Assembly: GCA_900766795.1 (NCBI GenBank)
Contig: CAAFWX010000196.1
Location: 1-35,494 of the forward strand
Reading direction: 5' to 3'
DNA: 35,494 nt
Source: Oscillospiraceae bacterium
GTDB taxonomy: Bacteria > Bacillota_A > Clostridia > Oscillospirales > Ruminococcaceae
The position numbers were made by a program, and so were the translations under genes. Below, piece after piece: positions 30,234 through 35,494 of this stretch (position 1 is its first letter; each line of letters starts with the position of its first letter). The notes beneath the pieces were generated by a model that saw nothing but the letters and a program-made list of their open reading frames with translations, was not told where the DNA came from and did not search any database.

Positions 30234-31316
30234 TTACGCTGCGCCGCCTAATAGCCGCACTATCGCCTTTGGGATTATTCGCAGAGTAAAGGTGTCCGCC
30301 GCCAGAAGCAGCATGACGATTACGCTGACGCGCGAGATGAACACTCCCCAGCGCTTGCCTGTGCTAAGCTCTCCCCAGACCTTGGGTACGCGGTAGCGCT
30401 TAATCTTGCGCAGCTTAAACAGAAACATCACCACGCCGACAATCATCAGCAGAACAATACATACCAGATAGACGGTGTAAACGGTGACAATCGGGGACTT
30501 TTCAACCTCTCTGCCGCTCACGGAAGAAAGGAGATAGTCGCCAACCTCGTCTGTGCTCATGAACATCAGCAGGATTCCCGAAATGCTGTTGAAGATGGCG
30601 TGCATGACGGTGGTGGTGATGATACTCTTGGTCGCCTGCGCGATATAGCCGAGGCAGATTCCGAGCGCGGTGGCGTAGAAGAACTGCTGGAAGTTTGCGT
30701 GGGTCATGCCGAAAAGCAGCGCGGAAACGAAAATCGCAAAGCCGTTTCCGAACGGGCGCAGGCTCTCCATGACAATTCCTCTGAACCAGAACTCCTCAAA
30801 CAGCGGCGCAATAACCGCAAGCTGAACGAACAGAATAACCGCGCAAGCCATGTTGTCGGCTTTAAGCTCGTTTACCGTATTGAACGACTTGTTCAGGTCT
30901 GTATCCGAGAACAGGTTGCTGATTAGGATTGTCAGCAGGTTTGTGAGTATCGAAATGCCGTAAAACGCGGGGAACAACCCCATTGCGTCGCCGAAATAGA
31001 CGGGCTTCGAGTAAATCCGCGCCCGCGTTTCCTTTGTCGGCTCTTTCATCAGCCAAATCGCAAGCCCCATGGGCAGCAGATACAAGAATATCAGCGAGAT
31101 GATTGTCTGCACAACGTATGAGCCTGTCGCCCCCAGCGGCTCCAGCTTCGGAATGATAAGGCTCAGCAGAATGGAAGCAATTCCGCGGAAAACAAACACT
31201 CCCGTCATCATTAAGCCAAGACGGAAGCATACGCTCTTAAATTCCGGCACGCGGCTCGGAGCGCTCTCGGCTTCAACAGCCGCAGCTTCGTTTGTATTTA
31301 TGATTTCTTCTGACAT
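30234..31316 (-). CDS. CPBP family intramembrane glutamic protease
   Basis: The 360-residue membrane protein has about eight helices and the CPBP (Rce1/Abi) signature: motif 1 E174-E175-x3-R179 (FEEFWFRG), motif 2 F202-x3-H206 (FGMTH) and motif 3 H239-x3-N243 (HAIFN). The catalytic glutamates and histidines are present, so it is probably an active prenyl-type or regulatory intramembrane protease. The cytosolic N-terminus is acidic (1-27), and an extra helix pair follows the catalytic core (about 285-355). GGAAC precedes the ATG, which begins nine bases after the aroK-like stop. It is last in a four-gene operon. Bacterial CPBP roles include peptide processing and self-immunity; no bacteriocin gene is nearby. 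Confidence 0.92.
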   Translation of the reverse strand: MSEEIINTNEAAAVEAESAPSRVPEFKSVCFRLGLMMTGVFVFRGIASILLSLIIPKLEPLGATGSYVVQTIISLIFLYLLPMGLAIWLMKEPTKETRARIYSKPVYFGDAMGLFPAFYGISILTNLLTILISNLFSDTDLNKSFNTVNELKADNMACAVILFVQLAVIAPLFEEFWFRGIVMESLRPFGNGFAIFVSALLFGMTHANFQQFFYATALGICLGYIAQATKSIITTTVMHAIFNSISGILLMFMSTDEVGDYLLSSVSGREVEKSPIVTVYTVYLVCIVLLMIVGVVMFLFKLRKIKRYRVPKVWGELSTGKRWGVFISRVSVIVMLLLAADTFTLRIIPKAIVRLLGGAA

Positions 31317-31325
31317 ATAGTTCCC

Positions 31326-31835
31326 TCAAATCTCGGCGGCTCTGTGATAGTCGGCAATCTCGCTGACGGTTTCCTCAAGAGTCTTTCCGAGGCAGTCAAT
31401 AGTGATGTCCGCGTACTCCTCGTAAAGCGCCCGGCGGCGGCGGAATACATCCTCTATCGTGTCGCCGCGGCGCATTGCAATTCCGCGGCTCTTTATATTG
31501 GTCAGGCGCTTTTCCACCTCCTCGGTCGGCAGAGAGAGGTAGTACACCAGCCCGTGCTCTTTAAGATGGAGCATTGCCGTGCGGGAATAAACCGCGCTTC
31601 CGCCCGTGGCAATTACGCAGCCGCATTCGTTTTTGACGGAGCATATCGCGCGCTCCTCCGCAATACAAAAAGCGTCCAGCCCGTCCTTGTCGATTATGTC
31701 CTGCAAAAGACGACCGGTTTCCTGCTGAATGACGATATCCGTATCAATAAACGTGAAGCCCAGCGCCTTTGCCAGAAGCACTCCTATGGTGCTCTTTCCG
31801 CAGGCGGGCATTCCTATCAGAACAACATTCCTCAT
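31326..31835 (-). CDS. aroK: shikimate kinase-like protein
   Basis: The 169-residue P-loop kinase would phosphorylate shikimate at the 3-OH in the chorismate pathway. Seen are Walker A GMPACGKST (8-16), the DTD metal/shikimate pair, ATGGSAVYSR in place of the usual ATGGG(A/S)V, and RRALYEEYADITI near the C-terminus. The Arg that binds the shikimate carboxylate in the FRxxE motif (R58 in E. coli numbering) is replaced: the stretch reads AFCIAEE. This variant seems shared by some other Clostridia as I recall, so the substrate may not be shikimate. The start ATG overlaps the tsaD stop (TGATG), implying coupled translation. No other aro genes are adjacent. Confidence 0.8.
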   Translation of the reverse strand: MRNVVLIGMPACGKSTIGVLLAKALGFTFIDTDIVIQQETGRLLQDIIDKDGLDAFCIAEERAICSVKNECGCVIATGGSAVYSRTAMLHLKEHGLVYYLSLPTEEVEKRLTNIKSRGIAMRRGDTIEDVFRRRRALYEEYADITIDCLGKTLEETVSEIADYHRAAEI

Positions 31836-32848
31836 CAGTAGACCACCTTATCCAGCTTCATCGTTGCGGCTGCGTTCAAATCAGCCCCCGCCCTTGTCCC
31901 CGCGAGGAACTCGTAATAGCCCTGACAGCCTATCATCGCCGCATTGTCGCCGCACAGCGAAAGCTCCGGGATAAACAGCCGCAGACCGTTTCCGTCGGCG
32001 CGCCGCTTCAGCATTTCGCGAAGCCCCGAATTTGCCGCAACGCCGCCCGCAAGCGCAATTGTGTCGTAGCCGTTGTCCTTTGCCGCGGCAATGAACTTGC
32101 TCGTCAGAATGTCGCTCACGGTGTACTGAAAGCACGCCGCAAGGCTGTTTACGTCTATCTCGCCGCCCTTTTGCTCGGTGTTGTGGACGAGGTTTATCAC
32201 CGCCGTCTTAAGCCCCGAGAAGCTGAAATCATAGGGGTTCTGGGTCTTGGGGTGCGGGAGGGTGTATTTCTTTCGGTCGCCCGTCTTTGCCGCCCTGTCA
32301 ATGTGCACTCCACCGGGATAGGGGAAGCCCATTGCGCGCGCCGCCTTGTCAAAGGCTTCGCCCGCCGCGTCGTCAACCGTCCTGCCTATCGTTTCAAACT
32401 CGGTGTAGCTTTTCACCTTGACGATATGGCTGTGTCCGCCCGACGCCACAAGGCAGATATAGGGCGGCTCAAGCTCCGGGTGGCAGAGGTAATTCGCCGC
32501 GATATGCCCGCGGATATGGTGAACGGGAATAAGCGGCTTTCCGAGCGAAAACGCCAGACCCTTTGCGAAATTAACGCCCACCAGAAGCGCCCCGATAAGC
32601 CCCGGAGCGTAGGTGACGGCAACAGCGTCCATCTCGGCGGCGGTTTTTCCCGCTTTTTCGAGCGCTTCGTTCACAACGCCGACAATGCTCTCGCAGTGCC
32701 TGCGGCTGGCTATCTCGGGTACCACTCCCCCGTAAAGCTTGTGTTCTTCTATCTGCGTCGCAACCACGGACGAAACTATCGTTCTTCCGTCGCGTATCAC
32801 GGCGGCGGCGGTTTCGTCGCAGGAGCTTTCAATTGCCAGTATATCCAT
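31835..32848 (-). CDS. tsaD: tRNA N6-adenosine threonylcarbamoyltransferase TsaD
   Basis: The 337-residue ASKHA-fold enzyme transfers threonylcarbamoyl to A37 of ANN-decoding tRNAs in complex with TsaB and TsaE (not in the window). The start MDILAIESSCDET is the family signature. Metal-binding H111 and H115 lie in HIRGH, followed by VASGGHSHIV, GEAFDKAARAMGFPYPGG and the C-terminal ALAGGVAANSGLREML and CGDNAAMIG. Length is normal. Its product is the substrate of MtaB, encoded at 24716. It overlaps the aroK-like gene by one base and follows the DUF6062 gene by 23 bp, so the three are one operon with the CPBP gene. Confidence 0.98.
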   Translation of the reverse strand: MDILAIESSCDETAAAVIRDGRTIVSSVVATQIEEHKLYGGVVPEIASRRHCESIVGVVNEALEKAGKTAAEMDAVAVTYAPGLIGALLVGVNFAKGLAFSLGKPLIPVHHIRGHIAANYLCHPELEPPYICLVASGGHSHIVKVKSYTEFETIGRTVDDAAGEAFDKAARAMGFPYPGGVHIDRAAKTGDRKKYTLPHPKTQNPYDFSFSGLKTAVINLVHNTEQKGGEIDVNSLAACFQYTVSDILTSKFIAAAKDNGYDTIALAGGVAANSGLREMLKRRADGNGLRLFIPELSLCGDNAAMIGCQGYYEFLAGTRAGADLNAAATMKLDKVVY

Positions 32849-32871
32849 TTGTCTTGCCTTTCTTGGGGTAA

Positions 32872-33576
32872 TTATTTTACGTCGGGCTTTCTCGAGGTCA
32901 GAAACTCGATTGCCCGCTCTATTGAGTTGCGGACGTGCTCCATGTCCTCGTTGTGAAGCTTGCCCGCGTTGCGGTAGTCGAAGGAGTTGCAGAACTCGTT
33001 TACGTCCGCGTTCAGCTCCTTGATGTAGTTCTCGACAAGCGCGTCTGTGGCTTCGATAAACGGCTTCTGCTCGTTTTTGGGAAGCTTTGTCGGAACGTGG
33101 GACATGATGAGATTATAGTGCGGAATGCAGATGTACTTCTGCGAGGAATAAAGCTGGCGGAACCTTGCGTCGTCCTTGAACATGGTGAAAACGGTGTCCA
33201 GCATATGCTCAACGCCCCAATCCACCTTGCTGCACACAAAGCAGGATTCCTCCATCTCGCTGCACTTTTTCGCCTTTGCGCCCTTGGTGAAGAAAATGCT
33301 TTTCTTCTCGAACACCTCGCCGCGCAGCGTGCCGAGGTAGGTGTTGAGCATAAGCCCGAGGGAAAGACGGTTGTTTTGTTTGAGCAGGCTGTTGAAGTGG
33401 GTGTGGCAGAAGCCGAGGCGGTTGGTTTCCATGCGCACGTCAGGCTCCATCATTGCAGCGCCCATTATGTATTCGCTGATGTGCTGCTCAACGGTGTTTC
33501 TCATCGCACAGATGGGGCAGCCCTCGCGCGGCTCAAACACTTCGTTTATCGGTATGGTCAGAATACTTTCTCTCAT
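32872..33576 (-). CDS. DUF6062 family cysteine-rich protein
   Basis: The 234-residue soluble protein is rich in paired Cys and His: C20-x2-C23 (GCPIC), C57 and H60 (FCHTHF), C112-x2-C115 (SCFVC) and CIPHY later. This suggests one or two zinc sites. The N-terminus MRESILTIPINEVFE and MMEPDVRMETNRLGFCHTHF match DUF6062 of Clostridia as I remember it; function is unknown. AAAGGAA lies seven bases before the ATG. It is first in the operon with tsaD, the aroK-like gene and the CPBP protease. No clear promoter is seen in the 90-bp divergent gap, although an AT-rich stretch is present. Confidence 0.85.
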   Translation of the reverse strand: MRESILTIPINEVFEPREGCPICAMRNTVEQHISEYIMGAAMMEPDVRMETNRLGFCHTHFNSLLKQNNRLSLGLMLNTYLGTLRGEVFEKKSIFFTKGAKAKKCSEMEESCFVCSKVDWGVEHMLDTVFTMFKDDARFRQLYSSQKYICIPHYNLIMSHVPTKLPKNEQKPFIEATDALVENYIKELNADVNEFCNSFDYRNAGKLHNEDMEHVRNSIERAIEFLTSRKPDVK

Positions 33577-33662
33577 GTCGGAGTTCCTTTCACAACAAGT
33601 TTTTCGCCCGTAAATTTAACGTGTTCAAAAAATGAAACTTTAATGAAATGCAGGGCGCACTC

Positions 33663-33691
33663 TTGATTTTATATTTATATTGTATTATAAT
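33663..33691 (+). promoter_or_regulatory. promoter of the DNA glycosylase operon
   Basis: TTGATT (33663-33668), a 17-bp spacer and TATAAT (33686-33691). It places transcription start near 33698, downstream of an earlier in-frame ATG at 33648, which rules that ATG out as the start. Confidence 0.78.
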
Positions 33692-33725
33692 TGAAGTAAA
33701 TAATCAAGGGGTTTGGGTGAAAAAA

Positions 33726-34541
33726 ATGGATTACAGGATAGAAAATGCGGATTTTGACATAAAGCAGACCTTTCTGTGCGGACAGTGCTTCCGCTGGGCG
33801 CAGCAGGAGGACGGAAGCTTCTCGGGAATAGCCATGGGGCGGCAAATCACACTCACGCAGGAGAATGGCGCGGTTGTCCTGCATAACGTAAACGAAGCGG
33901 ATATCCCATTGTGGGAAAGCTATTTCGACCTCGGCACGGATTATTCCGCGCTGAAAGCACGCTTCTCCGAGGACGAAACGCTTAGAGAAGCCTGCCGCTG
34001 CTCCTCGGGGATACGCATTCTGCGGCAGGAGCCGTTTGAAACCCTCATAAGCTTCATCATCTCCCAGAACAACAATATCCCCCGAATCGCGGGAATTATC
34101 GGCAGGCTGTGCGAAGCTTTCGGCGAGAAGCTTGAGGGCGGTGAGGGGTTCTCTTTTCCGACGGCGGAAAGGCTTCGCGGAATTACCCCCGACGACCTTG
34201 CGCCGCTTCGCGCGGGATTTCGCGCAAGGTACATATGCGACGCTGTGGAGAAGATAAACAGCGGCGAGGTGGATTTTGCCCTGATTGAAGCGCTGCCGCT
34301 TGAACAGGCGCGCGAGCGTCTGAAAGCAATTGTCGGCGTGGGCGACAAGGTGGCGGACTGCGTGCTGCTGTTCGGCTTCCACAAGACGGACGCATTCCCG
34401 AAAGACGTATGGGTGAAGCGGCTGATGGCGCAGTTCTATCCCGAGGGTCTGCCCGAATGTACCAAGGGCTTTGAGGGAATCGCCCAGCAATATCTCTTTG
34501 ATTATGTGAGAAACAACAATGGGCTTGCTTTGAATAGCTGA
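33726..34541 (+). CDS. OGG1-type 8-oxoguanine DNA glycosylase/AP lyase
   Basis: The 271-residue base-excision repair enzyme has an N-terminal OGG domain (FDIKQTFLCGQCFRW, about 10-24), a helical region with FIISQNNNIPRI (about 110-121), and the HhH-GPD core: GVGDKVADCVLLFGFHKTDAFPKDVWV. In it, K208 matches the Schiff-base lysine of human OGG1 (K249 in GVGTKVADC) and D227 the catalytic aspartate (PxDVH). It should excise 8-oxoguanine and nick AP sites. Start: the ATG at 33726, with GGGTGA upstream; GTG at 33717 is an alternative adding three residues. It is likely co-transcribed with the zinc-ribbon gene 25 bp downstream. Confidence 0.92.
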   Translation: MDYRIENADFDIKQTFLCGQCFRWAQQEDGSFSGIAMGRQITLTQENGAVVLHNVNEADIPLWESYFDLGTDYSALKARFSEDETLREACRCSSGIRILRQEPFETLISFIISQNNNIPRIAGIIGRLCEAFGEKLEGGEGFSFPTAERLRGITPDDLAPLRAGFRARYICDAVEKINSGEVDFALIEALPLEQARERLKAIVGVGDKVADCVLLFGFHKTDAFPKDVWVKRLMAQFYPEGLPECTKGFEGIAQQYLFDYVRNNNGLALNS

Positions 34542-34566
34542 GCCTTTTACGAAAGGAAAGATAATC

Positions 34567-34944
34567 ATGTTCTGTTCAAAATGCGGAAAACCCGCAAGCG
34601 AAAACTCACTGTTCTGCACCTACTGCGGAACTCCCATGACAGAAGCACAGCCAGAGAGCGTTCATTCTGAGGAAATGCCTGCACCTGTCACGGCAGGCGC
34701 GGCTTACGCCGCTGACTCCGCCGCACAGGCGCAGCCTGCATTCTCCGAAACGGCGAATGCCGCTCCCGAAAGCGCCGAGCCTGCCTCGCCCGCAGCGGGA
34801 AGTATCCCCATGACTTCTGCACCCGCAGCGCCTGTCCCCGAGAAATACTACACGTTCGGGCATATCGCGATGTGCCTTGCCGCTGTTGCCGTCATGGCAA
34901 TTGTTGCGGGGGTGTTCGCGGGGCTTTACTTCTCGGTTGTCTGA
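34567..34944 (+). CDS. zinc-ribbon protein with C-terminal membrane helix
   Basis: The 125-residue protein starts with a zinc ribbon (C3-x2-C6, C17-x2-C20: MFCSKCGKPASENSLFCTYCG). A long Ala/Pro/Glu/Ser-rich linker (about 25-92) and one membrane helix (about 98-121) near the C-terminus follow. GAAAGGAAAG lies upstream of the ATG. Gap to the glycosylase gene is 25 bp without a terminator, so they are probably co-transcribed. The ribbon is of the zinc-ribbon_2 type common in Firmicutes membrane proteins; its target is unknown. It shares ribbon-linker-TM layout with the two TM2 proteins, but lacks the TM2 domain. Confidence 0.88.
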   Translation: MFCSKCGKPASENSLFCTYCGTPMTEAQPESVHSEEMPAPVTAGAAYAADSAAQAQPAFSETANAAPESAEPASPAAGSIPMTSAPAAPVPEKYYTFGHIAMCLAAVAVMAIVAGVFAGLYFSVV

Positions 34945-34962
34945 CGCGGGAATCTGTTATTT

Positions 34963-35203
34963 GTAGGGGCGGTCACAGACCGCCCGCAGTCTGTCGAAAA
35001 AGTCTAAAGACTTTTTCGACAGAGTACATCCGCCCTGCGCGCACGTTTTGTCGGCGAAGCCGACAAAACGCACACTTGTGCGGATAGAAGAGTTTTTTGC
35101 CCCGGGAAACCCGGGGCAAAAAACGGATTTAAAATGCCCGCTTCGCGGGTAAACTAAAGTTTTTTCGACAAGCTGGGGGCGGTCACAGACCGCCCGTTTT
35201 TTT
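34963..35203. repeat. composite intergenic element made of consecutive perfect hairpins
   Basis: In 241 bp: GGGCGGTC/GACCGCCC (in 34963-34987), CTGTCGAAAAAGTC/GACTTTTTCGACAG (34991-35022), CGTTTTGTCGGC/GCCGACAAAACG (35044-35070), TTTTTTGCCCCGGG/CCCGGGGCAAAAAA (35093-35123), CCCGC/GCGGG (35137-35149), then a second copy of the first unit at 35176-35196 followed by T7, so it can terminate transcription. No protein is encoded. With the stem-loop at 35216-35278 and the promoter at 35341 it accounts for the gene-free stretch 34945-35473. Confidence 0.8.
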
Positions 35204-35215
35204 ATATGGCGGGCA

Positions 35216-35278
35216 AGCGCAGGCAGCCCCTGCAAGAAGAAATGCAGGATTGATTCTAGTGATTGCCTGCGAGGCGCT
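35216..35278. other. stem-loop of unknown role
   Basis: GCAGGCA/TGCCTGC (35219-35225, 35264-35270) encloses CCTGCA/TGCAGG (35229-35234, 35243-35248), with AGCGC/GCGCT outside. It lies between the hairpin array and the next promoter. It could be part of the repeat element or a small RNA; no promoter directly before it was identified. Confidence 0.4.
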
Positions 35279-35340
35279 GAATAATGCACAAATATGCAAA
35301 TGTGATGTTATATCTTTTCTACAATTTTACCCACAATCAA

Positions 35341-35369
35341 TTGACAATCCTGTCTTAATAATGTATACT
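35341..35369 (+). promoter_or_regulatory. promoter of the zinc-ribbon gene at the right edge
   Basis: TTGACA (35341-35346), a 17-bp spacer and TATACT (35364-35369). The leader to the ATG at 35474 is about 100 nt. Confidence 0.82.
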
Positions 35370-35473
35370 TAATAATGGGTGTGAGTATATTTTTCCAAAT
35401 CGCACTTCCCCGCGAAATCATATTGCGGCTATGTATATTTGTATGTAAATTCCATCGGGAGGTTCAGTGTATA

Positions 35474-35494
35474 ATGTATTGTGAAAGCTGTGGA
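35474..35494 (+). CDS. start of a zinc-ribbon protein gene (cut by the right edge)
   Basis: Only seven codons are present, reading MYCESCG, which is the opening knuckle of a zinc-ribbon protein like the one at 34567 (MFCSKCG). GGGAGG (35457-35462) is the likely ribosome site, 11 bases upstream, and a good promoter lies at 35341. The family beyond the first knuckle cannot be judged. Confidence 0.6.

Noticed and set aside
30234..31316. CPBP protease as bacteriocin immunity
   Set aside because: No bacteriocin precursor, exporter or regulator genes are adjacent; the gene sits in an operon with tsaD.
33648..33725. Upstream ATG as start of the DNA glycosylase
   Set aside because: The promoter at 33663-33691 lies downstream of this ATG, and the extra residues are not part of the OGG fold.

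Overview
The window looks like chromosomal DNA of a gut-type Clostridia bacterium, most likely Oscillospiraceae/Ruminococcaceae. This rests on the 5' third of a 16S rRNA gene at the left edge, Gram-positive sigma-A promoters (TTGACA-17-TATAAT) before many genes, strong AGGAGG-type ribosome binding sites, occasional TTG/GTG starts, and families typical of that group (SPDTG surface anchor, YcdB/YcdC-SLH protein, DUF6062, fused SecDF, single-chain GlyQS). There is no prophage, transposase, CRISPR array or tRNA gene. It is a mostly housekeeping segment with several less-studied small gene sets.

Layout. 1-980: 5' part of a 16S gene reading leftwards, with three tandem promoters. 979-5781: a lipoprotein, then an adaptor-lipoprotein/FtsX-permease/small-protein operon without an ATPase gene. 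5849-10415: three separate leftward units for an SPDTG-anchored protein, a YcdB/YcdC-SLH protein and branched-chain aminotransferase IlvE. 10498-11378: a TM2/zinc-ribbon membrane protein divergent from an XRE regulator, with a candidate operator inside the promoter. 11476-13905: fused SecDF. 14058-17079: ECF sigma factor, a one-helix protein and a DUF2339-like polytopic protein. 17163-19045: YchF and a membrane NERD protein. 19346-20719: GlyQS. 20955-25996: MtaB and PurL. 26211-26793: two tandem HPr-like proteins that keep the regulatory-serine motif but lack the phosphocarrier histidine. 26847-27266: a Nudix hydrolase. 27546-28975: a WalR-box-like site, a long foldable leader and a YabE-like G5/3D cell-wall protein. 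29131-29676: a second TM2 protein. 29751-29954: a small conserved-looking protein. 30234-33576: a leftward operon of a DUF6062 protein, TsaD, a shikimate-kinase-like protein and a CPBP protease. 33726-34944: an OGG1-type DNA glycosylase and a zinc-ribbon membrane protein. 34963-35203: a dense array of perfect hairpins. 35474-end: the start of another zinc-ribbon gene.

How the parts relate. TsaD (t6A synthesis) and MtaB (ms2t6A synthesis) act in sequence on the same tRNA position. SecDF, the envelope lipoproteins, the anchored proteins, the 3D-domain protein and the CPBP protease point to envelope biogenesis. Four zinc-ribbon proteins, three with visible membrane segments, recur across the window. 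The most unusual items are the tandem His-less HPr pair, the unassigned leader before the 3D gene, the sigma factor unit with an overlapping upstream ORF, and the two hairpin-rich intergenic elements.
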